From: Mesonia sp.
GTDB lineage: Bacteria; Bacteroidota; Bacteroidia; Flavobacteriales; Flavobacteriaceae
Direction of reading: 5' to 3'
Assembly: GCA_012964435.1 (NCBI GenBank)
Contig: DTTX01000011.1
Coordinates: 1 to 57,555, forward strand
Length of the DNA stretch: 57,555 nt
The notes below the pieces were generated by a model that was given only the letters and a program-made list of their open reading frames with translations, was not told the DNA's origin and searched no databases. Shown here one piece after another: positions 1-6,953 of this stretch (positions are counted from its first letter, which is position 1; each line of letters begins with the position of its first letter). The translations under genes were made by a program, and so were the position numbers.

Positions 1-507
1 GTTCGTAACAACCGTGAGTTTAATGCGATCTCTAAAGAAATTGAATTTCAAGAATTAGAAATAGAGTTAGCAGAAAAACACATCAAAGAATTTTATGCTC
101 AAATCGAGCAGAAAAAACAAGTGATCGAGCAAAGCAGCGAGCGTATCAACGAGCGTCAAGCGCACTTAGATCACAAAAAAGGTGAGCTTAACGAGATCTT
201 AAGCGAAACTGAAAAAGAAGAGCAGGCGCTTATTGCAAAGTCTGACGATTACAAAAAAGACATCGAAGAAAGATTGGTAAAAGCTTACACACGTATTCGT
301 GAAAATGTGAAAAACGGTCTTGCAGTTGTGCCGATTGAAAGAGGTGCATCTGGAGGTTCTTTCTTTACCATTCCGCCACAGGTACAAATGGAAATTGCCG
401 GTAGAAAGAAAATTATTACCGACGAGCATAGTGGTCGAATTTTAGTAGATCAAGAACTAGCTGAAGAACAAAGACAAAAAATGGAAAAGCTTTTTGCTAA
501 AATGTAA
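1..507 (+). CDS. DUF164/zinc-ribbon-like coiled-coil protein, 5' truncated
   Basis: The reading frame is open from base 1 and ends at TAA 505-507, so the start lies outside the window. The visible 168 residues are a long charged coiled coil (many E, K and Q) followed by a short C-terminal domain, GASGGSFFTIPPQVQMEIA...DEHSGRILVD. This matches the C-terminal layout of the DUF164 (CT398-like) C4 zinc-ribbon family. However, the positions where that family has its CxxC pairs are occupied by SGGS and EHSG, so no cysteine is present and zinc cannot be bound in the usual way. The molecular role is not established. A strong terminator follows directly. Confidence 0.75.
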   Translation, partial: VRNNREFNAISKEIEFQELEIELAEKHIKEFYAQIEQKKQVIEQSSERINERQAHLDHKKGELNEILSETEKEEQALIAKSDDYKKDIEERLVKAYTRIRENVKNGLAVVPIERGASGGSFFTIPPQVQMEIAGRKKIITDEHSGRILVDQELAEEQRQKMEKLFAKM

Positions 508-546
508 GCTTTTTGTCATTACAATACATTTATTGAATTTCAGAAA

Positions 547-575
547 AACCTTCTCAACTTGAGAAGGTTTTTTTA
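547..575 (+). terminator. Rho-independent terminator
   Basis: The inverted repeat AACCTTCTC / GAGAAGGTT (547-555 and 561-569), with a short AACTT loop, is followed by a T run. It lies 40 bp after the stop of the DUF164-like gene. Confidence 0.85.
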
Positions 576-642
576 TTTAACATTTACTTGAGAGAGAATC
601 GCTTGTCTAAATTTTAACTTAGGCTACTTAAAACTTTAGACG

Positions 643-1224
643 ATGAAAAAGTTATTTACTATATTACTGTGTTTACCGCTATGTTTTGGTTGTCAAGATG
701 AGCGTAAATCTAACTCTTCTGAAGAAGAAAATTCTTCACCAACAGAAACTATTGAAGTACAGCGAGACTCAGCACAAAATACTACCTCTAATTCATCAGA
801 TTCTTCAACAGAAAATTCAACAACAAAAGAGATCACCGCAAAAGATTTTTCGGGAGAATTTCAACGTAGCGATGATGACAAAGAAAGTACAAGTTGCGAT
901 TGTAATTGTGTTTACGTTCAAATGGATCAAGCCAGTAAATTATGCTTAGATCAAGAAGAAAATATTCATATTCAGGTAAAATTTAAGCAAATAGATGCAT
1001 CCAATCTAGTGATGTATTACGTAAGTGGTCAAGGAAAGATGGAAGGGCAAAAAGATATTCCGTGGTCAGATTTTGATACCGATCAAGCTTTGGCAACATT
1101 GCATTTTACAGCGCCTAATTCTTTTGAACTCGATTGGAAAGGTTTTATGCAAAACGGCGAGATCGCAATGGATTATGCAGTTTTAGGAAAGAAAAATCTA
1201 GAAGGAAATTATAAAAGAAAATAA
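643..1224 (+). CDS. Putative lipoprotein, unknown function
   Basis: A 193-residue protein with a lipoprotein-type signal (MKKLFTILLCLPLCFGC, Cys17 as the likely lipidated residue). A Ser/Thr/Glu-rich linker spans about residues 20-65, and a compact domain follows. The cysteine cluster TSCDCNC near residue 84 is unusual for an exported protein and could form disulfides or bind a metal. I recognise no family. The stop is 1 bp before the start of msrA, so the two are very likely co-transcribed and the protein may act in the same envelope redox setting; that is inference. Confidence 0.6.
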   Translation: MKKLFTILLCLPLCFGCQDERKSNSSEEENSSPTETIEVQRDSAQNTTSNSSDSSTENSTTKEITAKDFSGEFQRSDDDKESTSCDCNCVYVQMDQASKLCLDQEENIHIQVKFKQIDASNLVMYYVSGQGKMEGQKDIPWSDFDTDQALATLHFTAPNSFELDWKGFMQNGEIAMDYAVLGKKNLEGNYKRK

Positions 1225-1225
1225 G

Positions 1226-1891
1226 ATGAAATTGAAAAGCTTATATTTTATCGCATTTGCCGTATTGGTGAGTTGTGGTAATGTAAAAAAAGAAAAAACA
1301 GAAGCACAAAAAGAATTAGCAAATGCAGAACCGGTTGAGGTAAATGAAACCCAAGAAGGTTTAAAGAAAGCCTATTTTGCCAGTGGTTGTTTTTGGTGTG
1401 TTGAAGCTGTTTACGAAAGTGTAAAAGGAGTAAAAGAATCTATTTCTGGTTACTCCGGTGGGACAGGCAAAAACCCAACTTATCAAAATTATGGTAAAAC
1501 TGATCATGCAGAAGCAGTAGAAATTATCTACGATCCAGAAGTAGTAGATTTTAAAACTCTAGTCGATGTTTATTTTGCATCGCAAAACGTAACGCAACAA
1601 AATGGGCAAGGACCCGATATCGGTAGAGAATACCGTTCAATTATTTTTTATCAAAATGATGCACAAAAAAAGATCATCGAAGATAAAATTGCAGCGCTAA
1701 GTAAATCTTACGATAAGCCGATTGCAGCAGAAGTTATGCCTTTTCAAAAATTTTGGTTAGCAGAAGATTATCATCAAGATTATAAAAAGAAACATCCTGA
1801 AAATCCATATATTCAGAATGTTTCTATACCAAGGTATAATAAATTTAGAAGTAAAATCTCTTCAGAATTACTAAAAGAAAAGTATCAATAA
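1226..1891 (+). CDS. msrA: Peptide-methionine (S)-S-oxide reductase, lipoprotein form
   Basis: MsrA reduces the S-epimer of methionine sulfoxide in proteins. The catalytic signature GCFWC is present with Cys55 as the nucleophile, followed by the family blocks SGYSGGTGKNPTYQNYG, HAEAVEI, QGPDIGREYRS and AEDYHQDY. The protein is longer than cytosolic MsrA because it begins with a lipoprotein signal (VLVSC, Cys17) and a charged linker, so it should act on envelope proteins from a membrane anchor. It is the second gene of a two-gene unit behind another predicted lipoprotein. The family assignment is firm; the anchored location rests on the signal sequence. Confidence 0.95.
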   Translation: MKLKSLYFIAFAVLVSCGNVKKEKTEAQKELANAEPVEVNETQEGLKKAYFASGCFWCVEAVYESVKGVKESISGYSGGTGKNPTYQNYGKTDHAEAVEIIYDPEVVDFKTLVDVYFASQNVTQQNGQGPDIGREYRSIIFYQNDAQKKIIEDKIAALSKSYDKPIAAEVMPFQKFWLAEDYHQDYKKKHPENPYIQNVSIPRYNKFRSKISSELLKEKYQ

Positions 1892-2245
1892 TTATTTTAA
1901 AAACTGAATGGTGAGCGGGTAATTTATCGGCTCGCCATTATTTGCTTTTATTCCATTTAAAATAGGGAAAATTAAACTTATTAAGCCTAATACGGGCAAA
2001 ATAAGTAAGCCTATAAAAACTAAACACAAAATTCCGGCAATTATAAAGTAGATGTAGTAACTTATCTGGAAGTTAATGATTTCTTTAGCGTGTCGATCTA
2101 TATTATTTATTTCTTCCTTTTTAACTTGCCATAAGATCAGTGGAACAATAATACCTCCAAAACCAGTTATAAAATTTAATAGCTGACTCAAATGCATTAC
2201 CATTAGCATTTGTCTATCCTCTTTTTTTTCAATAATAACTTCCAT
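1892..2245 (-). CDS. DUF4870 family membrane protein
   Basis: A 117-residue protein with about three hydrophobic segments and the DUF4870 pattern: an N-terminal helix reading LMVMHLSQLLNFITGFGGIIVPLILW, then ...EIINFQISYYIYFI..., then GLISLIFPILNGIKANNGE. The family is common in bacteria as small inner-membrane proteins of unknown function. It is convergent with msrA: the two stop codons abut at 1891/1892 and no terminator is visible between them. Confidence 0.85.
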   Translation of the reverse strand: MEVIIEKKEDRQMLMVMHLSQLLNFITGFGGIIVPLILWQVKKEEINNIDRHAKEIINFQISYYIYFIIAGILCLVFIGLLILPVLGLISLIFPILNGIKANNGEPINYPLTIQFLK

Positions 2246-2327
2246 AATCTATAGTTTATTTATAGGACGCATGCTTTATAAATTTGTTACAATCTAGTTT
2301 TAATTATTTAATGCCTAAGAACTTTAT

Positions 2328-2335
2328 TACCTTTG
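2328..2335 (+). promoter_or_regulatory. -7 box of the mnmE promoter
   Basis: TACCTTTG fits the Bacteroidota -7 consensus TAnnTTTG perfectly. It lies 4 bp before the mnmE ATG, which implies a leaderless or nearly leaderless mRNA. A matching -33 TTG at the right distance is not obvious. Confidence 0.6.
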
Positions 2336-2339
2336 CGCT

Positions 2340-3737
2340 ATGATTTTAAACGATACGATTGTTGCTTTAGCTACAGCGCCGGGAAGTGGTGCTATTGCTA
2401 TTATTAGAGTTTCCGGTCCAGATGCAATTAGCATAACAAGTCCTATTTTTAAAGCAAAAAATAAGGTGAGTTTAGAAGACCAAGCTTCTCATACCTTACA
2501 ATTAGGAAATATTGTAGATGGAGAACGTATTATCGACGAAAGTCTGGTATCTGTTTTTAAAGGAACACGATCGTATACGGGAGAAAATACTGTTGAAATT
2601 TCTTGTCACGGGAGTCCGTTTATTCAGCAAGAAATTATTAATGTTTTACTTCGAAAGGGTTGCCGATCTGCGCAACCGGGAGAATTTACGTTACGTGCGT
2701 TTTTAAACGGAAAAATGGATCTAAGTCAGGCAGAAGCGGTCGCAGATCTTATTTCGAGTGATAATGCAGCGAGCCATCAATTAGCGATGCAACAAATGCG
2801 TGGTGGTTTTGCTTCAGAAATTCAAAAATTACGAGAAGAATTGCTCAACTTTGCTTCGTTAATCGAGCTGGAACTCGATTTTGCTGAAGAAGATGTAGAA
2901 TTTGCCGATCGCCAACAATTTCAAGATCTAGTGTTTAGAATTCAGAAAGTCTTAAATAAACTTATCGATTCTTTTGCGGTTGGAAATGTGCTTAAAAACG
3001 GAATTCCGGTTGCCATTGTAGGAGAACCAAACGTAGGAAAATCTACTTTACTGAATGCACTTTTAAATGAAGAAAGAGCTATAGTAAGCGATATTGCAGG
3101 AACCACTCGTGATACCATTGAAGATGAAATTTCGATTGGTGGCGTAGGTTTTCGATTTATCGATACCGCCGGAATTAGAGAAACTACCGACGAGATTGAA
3201 GGTTTAGGAATTAAGAAAACCTTTCAAAAAATGGAGCAAGCGCAATTAGTAATGTATCTTTTTGATGCCAATAAGATCAAAAATGAAAATCTTACATTAA
3301 CGCAAGTAAAAACGGAGGTTGAAAAAATTAAAAATCGTTTCCCCGGGAAACCTCTAATAATTGTAGCCAATAAAACCGACGTACTTTCTAAAGAAGAGCA
3401 ACAAAATTTTCAGCAGCAAATCACTGAGCTCAATTTAATTTCAGCAAAAGAAAATAGCGGAGTAGAAGAGTTGCAAGAGAAAATTTTAAGTTACGTAAAT
3501 ACCGGGGCGCTAAAAAGTAATGATGCGATCGTGACTAATTCTCGCCATTATGACGCTTTATTAAAAGCTCAAGAAGAAATTAATAAAGTGCAAGAAGGTT
3601 TAAATATGGGCTTAACTGGCGATTTATTAGCGATCGATATTCGACAAGCTTTATACCATTTTGGTGAAATCACCGGTCAGATTACCACCGATGACCTTTT
3701 AGGAAATATCTTTGCAAATTTTTGTATCGGGAAGTAA
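2340..3737 (+). CDS. mnmE: tRNA uridine-5-carboxymethylaminomethyl GTPase MnmE (TrmE)
   Basis: MnmE works with MnmG to place the carboxymethylaminomethyl group on U34 of certain tRNAs. The 465 residues show the full family order. The N-terminal formyl-THF-binding domain begins MILNDTIVALATAPGSGAIAIIRVSG. The helical domain contains a G domain with GEPNVGKST (about 228-236), DTAG (about 275) and NKTD. The protein ends in the diagnostic CIGK with Cys462. Length is normal and the start is fixed by the conserved N-terminus. The gene stands alone, with its own -7 box just upstream. Confidence 0.98.
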   Translation: MILNDTIVALATAPGSGAIAIIRVSGPDAISITSPIFKAKNKVSLEDQASHTLQLGNIVDGERIIDESLVSVFKGTRSYTGENTVEISCHGSPFIQQEIINVLLRKGCRSAQPGEFTLRAFLNGKMDLSQAEAVADLISSDNAASHQLAMQQMRGGFASEIQKLREELLNFASLIELELDFAEEDVEFADRQQFQDLVFRIQKVLNKLIDSFAVGNVLKNGIPVAIVGEPNVGKSTLLNALLNEERAIVSDIAGTTRDTIEDEISIGGVGFRFIDTAGIRETTDEIEGLGIKKTFQKMEQAQLVMYLFDANKIKNENLTLTQVKTEVEKIKNRFPGKPLIIVANKTDVLSKEEQQNFQQQITELNLISAKENSGVEELQEKILSYVNTGALKSNDAIVTNSRHYDALLKAQEEINKVQEGLNMGLTGDLLAIDIRQALYHFGEITGQITTDDLLGNIFANFCIGK

Positions 3738-3820
3738 AATAATTTTCTTGATAGATAATTCATTTTAAATAATTTAGAAGTTTACAGTTAGAATTGTGAA
3801 TATCTATTGTTTTATGCTAC

Positions 3821-3850
3821 TTGATTGCTATGGCTGAAACTGTATTTTTG
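3821..3850 (+). promoter_or_regulatory. Promoter of the DUF4494 gene
   Basis: TTG at 3821-3823, a 19-bp spacer, and TATTTTTG at 3843-3850 fit the Bacteroidota sigma-A pattern (TTG, 17-23 bp, TAnnTTTG). The box ends 21 bp before the ATG. Confidence 0.6.
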
Positions 3851-3871
3851 GCACTCTAAAAATTAAAAATT

Positions 3872-4432
3872 ATGAGCGCAACTTGGTATGAATGTAAGGT
3901 GAAATATAGAAAAACCGATGAAGCTTCCGGAGCTCGAAAGGTTAAAACAGAACCTTTTTTGGTCGATGCCATTTCGTATACTGAAGCAGAAAAGAGAATT
4001 ACCGAAGAAATGTCGGTTTATTTAAGCGAAGGTGAAGAGATTTTAATAACCAATATTAAGGTAGCTAATTATGCTGAAATTCATCCGTTTGAAATGGCAG
4101 ATCGTTGGTTTAAGGCAAAAATAGCGCTCATTGCTTACGATCAAGAGAGCGGTAAAGAGCGTAAAACTAATCAATACCTTTTAGTACAAGCGAACGATAT
4201 AAAAGAAGCTTACGATAATACGACTCACGTGATGCGCGATACAATGGGAGAGTATAATATTCCTGCAATTTCTGAATCTCCAATTATGGATGTTTTCCCC
4301 TATTTTACAGGTGAAGAAGAAGAAGAAGATGCAGAGCGTGTAGAAGAATTTATGCGTTTAAAGGATTCTGTGCCATTTCAGAATAATGAAGACGAAGCTT
4401 TAGCAAACGAAGATGCTTTAGTTGCTGAGTAA
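3872..4432 (+). CDS. DUF4494 domain-containing protein
   Basis: A 186-residue soluble protein with no signal peptide. The block TWYECKVKYRKTDEASGARKVKTEPFLVDAISYTEAEKRI is characteristic of DUF4494, a family seen almost only in Bacteroidota. The domain fills residues 1-150 and an acidic tail follows (EEEEEEDAERVEEF...). Function is unknown in the family as I know it. The gene has its own promoter and is convergent with the AraC-type gene. Confidence 0.85.
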   Translation: MSATWYECKVKYRKTDEASGARKVKTEPFLVDAISYTEAEKRITEEMSVYLSEGEEILITNIKVANYAEIHPFEMADRWFKAKIALIAYDQESGKERKTNQYLLVQANDIKEAYDNTTHVMRDTMGEYNIPAISESPIMDVFPYFTGEEEEEDAERVEEFMRLKDSVPFQNNEDEALANEDALVAE

Positions 4433-4488
4433 TTAATTTAGTGTTTGTTATTGATAATTATAAGTATTCATATTTATGAGTAATTCTA

Positions 4489-5373
4489 TTAACTAATATT
4501 AAAATTCAATTCATTACGATAAGTTGAAGGAGATTTACCGGTAAGACTTTTAAATTTTTTGTTGAAGTAGCTAAAGTTATTAAAACCACTCTCAAAACAA
4601 ACATCGGTAATGCTAATTTGTTTTTCGTGTAATAATTTAGCCGCGTGTGCCAATCGATATTCATTCACGAATTGCACAAAGGTTTTGCCGGTAATTTTTT
4701 TAAAATAACGACAAAATGCAGGTACCGTCATATTTACCAGTTCTGCAATTTCTTCTAAAGGAATGGGACGTTTAAATTCTTCTTTCACAAAATTGAAAAC
4801 GATATTGATGCGATTATTATCTTCTAGTTTAGTTTCGAGCATAAAACCTTCAGCATTTAAAACCGTATAATTTTTAGCTTCTTCTAAAAGCTTCAGAATT
4901 TCAAGTAATCCCAAAAGTTTTTGGTAGCTGTCTTCATAGCGAAGTCCTTGTATTTTAGCCCCGATCGTTCGCTTGTTTTGACCGTGAAAAACAACACCCT
5001 TGCTTGCGCGCTCAAATAAATTTTTAATTGCAGACATTTCTGGAATATCAAAAAAATACTGACCCAAAAAGTCTGGCAAAAACTGAATAATCGTTTCTTG
5101 TTGTCCTTCTTTCATTTGGTCGGTAAAACCACAATGCGGCAAATTTGAGCCAATAAGTATAAGATCTCCATTTCTGTAATGAGAAACGTGACTCCCAATC
5201 TGGCGTTTACCGGAACCTCTATTTACGTAAACTAATTCTAACTCCGGATGATAATGCCAAAATTTTTCACTCTTATTTAGATTATCTTGATCAAAATATT
5301 TATACGAAAAAGAACTGCCAAACAGCGGTTTTACTTTTTCTAAAACGGGTTTAGAATTTTTATTTGTAGGCAT
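4489..5373 (-). CDS. AraC family transcriptional regulator
   Basis: A 294-residue one-component regulator. Residues about 20-110 form a cupin-type sensor domain (FWHYHPELELVYVNRGSGKRQIGSH...DLILIGSNLPHCGF). Residues about 195-290 form the AraC double helix-turn-helix (RPIPLEEIAELVNMTVPAFCRYFKKITGKTFVQFVNEYRL... and ITDVCFESGFNNFSYFNKKFKSLTGKSPSTYR). In Bacteroidota such proteins often respond to carbohydrate or cell-state signals; the ligand here is unknown. It is divergent from the secreted protein at 5600. A 16-bp direct repeat occurs once beside each gene, suggesting joint control. Confidence 0.93.
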   Translation of the reverse strand: MPTNKNSKPVLEKVKPLFGSSFSYKYFDQDNLNKSEKFWHYHPELELVYVNRGSGKRQIGSHVSHYRNGDLILIGSNLPHCGFTDQMKEGQQETIIQFLPDFLGQYFFDIPEMSAIKNLFERASKGVVFHGQNKRTIGAKIQGLRYEDSYQKLLGLLEILKLLEEAKNYTVLNAEGFMLETKLEDNNRINIVFNFVKEEFKRPIPLEEIAELVNMTVPAFCRYFKKITGKTFVQFVNEYRLAHAAKLLHEKQISITDVCFESGFNNFSYFNKKFKSLTGKSPSTYRNELNFNIS

Positions 5374-5387
5374 AATACGAATTTTAA

Positions 5388-5551
5388 AAAATTCAGCTTC
5401 TTAAATTATGAAATTACTAAAAATTAAGAATATAAATTAATATGTATATAATTGATTGTTAAATTAACTTTAAGTTGAAGTTAAGGGTTAATATAGAACA
5501 TATTTTGGTGATATATGTCCTAAAATTCAGCTTCTTATCATTCTATATTTG
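5388..5551. promoter_or_regulatory. Divergent regulatory region with 16-bp direct repeat
   Basis: AAAATTCAGCTTCTTA occurs at 5388-5403, 15 bp upstream of the AraC gene start, and again at 5522-5537. The second copy ends 6 bp before a TATATTTG -7 box (5544-5551) for the gene at 5600, which puts it over the -35 region. Two identical sites flanking a regulator and its neighbour look like regulator binding sites. That AraC binds them is inference. Confidence 0.5.
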
Positions 5552-5599
5552 TAATGTAATCATAAAGTGATATTTATAAACCATTAAAAAACTAAGATT

Positions 5600-6178
5600 A
5601 TGAAAAAGACAATTAAAACATTCGTATTATCATTATTACTAGTTGTAGGTTATAATGCTCAAGCTGCTAAAAGTTTTGACGTAGAAGTTGCAAAAAATCA
5701 AATTTTAATGGTAGAGTTGAATGATGCTCAAGAAGGAGATATGTTAACTTTATTAGATACTGAAGGAAAAGTGCTTTTTAAAGAAGCGCAATTGAGTAGC
5801 AAATTTCAAAAAAGCTTAAGTTTCGAATTAGTACCAGATGGTACATACTACCTACATTTAGAAGATAGTAACTCTGTATATTCTAGAGAAATTACTAAAA
5901 CAGGAAGTTCTATTTCTGTAAATAAAGATTCTAGAATCATTTTTAAGCCTACTTTTAAGCAAGTAGAAAAACAAGTAAGACTTTCTTTTACCAATCCTAA
6001 CAAAGAAAATACACAAGTATTTATCTATGATGAAAAAGGTAACATTATTTCTTCTTTAGAGAATAATGACTTAGTATTAAAAAAGACTTTCGATTTTTCT
6101 AAAATCGCAAACGGAAATTATACTGTTGCAGTTTTAGCAGGAAGCAGAAGTTTCTACAAAAATGTAACAATTAAATAA
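5600..6178 (+). CDS. Secreted protein of unknown function
   Basis: A 192-residue protein with a clear Sec signal peptide (MKKTIKTFVLSLLLVVGYNAQAA, cleavage after AQA). The rest is beta-rich and reads as two similar halves, each with a turn resembling T9SS C-terminal domains: LLDTEGKVLFKEAQLS...LVPDGTYYLHL near residues 45-85, and IYDEKGNIISSLENND...IANGNYTVAVLAG near 142-182. No enzyme motif is visible. Its promoter carries a copy of the repeat found beside the AraC gene. Function unknown. Confidence 0.75.
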   Translation: MKKTIKTFVLSLLLVVGYNAQAAKSFDVEVAKNQILMVELNDAQEGDMLTLLDTEGKVLFKEAQLSSKFQKSLSFELVPDGTYYLHLEDSNSVYSREITKTGSSISVNKDSRIIFKPTFKQVEKQVRLSFTNPNKENTQVFIYDEKGNIISSLENNDLVLKKTFDFSKIANGNYTVAVLAGSRSFYKNVTIK

Positions 6179-6200
6179 TTACTTAAGTCCCCAAAACCTT

Positions 6201-6236
6201 AAAACGCTGCAAATAACTTGCGGCGTTTTTTATTTT
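6201..6236. terminator. Terminator between convergent genes
   Basis: AAAACGCTGCAA / TTGCGGCGTTTT forms a stem of about 10 bp (one G-T pair) with a 5-nt loop, followed by T-rich sequence. It sits between the ends of the secreted-protein gene and the DUF6134 gene. Confidence 0.75.
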
Positions 6237-6823
6237 ACTACGATTTTAAAACTGATCAATCCCGCATCTACTTCAGCCTCCATCAATTCCCCATTTCTAT
6301 AGTTATAAATAGAGGTTTTACCTTTGTGAGAAGTTTTTTCGTAAGAATGTGAACCAACTTTTTTCAAAGAATGAAAAGTGCCATGTTCTTCTGCGTAGAC
6401 TTTTTGTATAGTTTCAGGTTCTTCAAACATTAAATTTACCGTTCCGTAAGTGATCGATTCGTGAATTCGGTTTTCTTCTTCATCGTCTTCATAAAAAATA
6501 TAACCCTGACTATTTTTATCGGTATAGGTATTGGTTTTTTCTTTTCCGTTGAATAAAATCAAAACATACGCATGCGATAGTTTACTGTTTTCATAAACAA
6601 CTTTATAGTTGTAATCAACTTCGATCTTTGCAATAATTCGGGTATCAATCTCGGTGCGATTGCTGTAAATTGTTTTAGAACCTACCTGTTCTTTTTTAGC
6701 GTAAAGCGTACCAATACTTTTTCCTTTATGAATAATATCGAACACATGGCGTTCTTCTTGTGTAGTTGAAGAATTAAACGCAAATAAAAGTAAAATAGGG
6801 AATAGGAGTAAAAGTTTTTTCAT
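6230..6823 (-). CDS. DUF6134 family exported protein
   Basis: I place the start at ATG 6823, because the upstream in-frame ATG at 6859 would put twelve odd residues before a good signal peptide (MKKLLLLFPILLLFAFNSS). The mature part (HVFDIIHKGKSIGTLYAKKE..., ending ...AGLISFKIVVK) is typical of DUF6134, a Bacteroidota family of about 200 residues predicted to form a beta structure outside the cytoplasm. Function unknown. It is divergent from the copper ATPase gene. Confidence 0.75.
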   Translation of the reverse strand: MKKLLLLFPILLLFAFNSSTTQEERHVFDIIHKGKSIGTLYAKKEQVGSKTIYSNRTEIDTRIIAKIEVDYNYKVVYENSKLSHAYVLILFNGKEKTNTYTDKNSQGYIFYEDDEEENRIHESITYGTVNLMFEEPETIQKVYAEEHGTFHSLKKVGSHSYEKTSHKGKTSIYNYRNGELMEAEVDAGLISFKIVVK

Positions 6824-6885
6824 GCAACAAGAGCTTAAAGATGTAGAAAGATAACACAAAAATTTAGATAATAAAGTGATCGAAA

Positions 6886-6930
6886 CCTGACAATTATCAT
6901 TTTTAGAAAGCTATTGCTATTGCAACTTTG
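6886..6930 (+). promoter_or_regulatory. CRP/FNR-type operator and promoter of the ccoI unit
   Basis: The operator CCTGACAATTATCATTTTTA has a TGACA-AT-TATCA core (6888-6899). CAACTTTG (6923-6930) serves as the -7 box, with its first base exactly 35 bp after the first T of the operator core. The same geometry recurs at four other promoters in the window. Because the -7 box covers the GTG at 6930, translation probably begins at ATG 6954. Confidence 0.8.
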
Positions 6931-6953
6931 TGCATTCAATATTAAGAGAAGAG

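Noticed and set aside
6230-6859. Longer start (ATG 6859) for the DUF6134 gene
   Set aside because: It would add twelve residues before a clear signal peptide; ATG 6823 is better.
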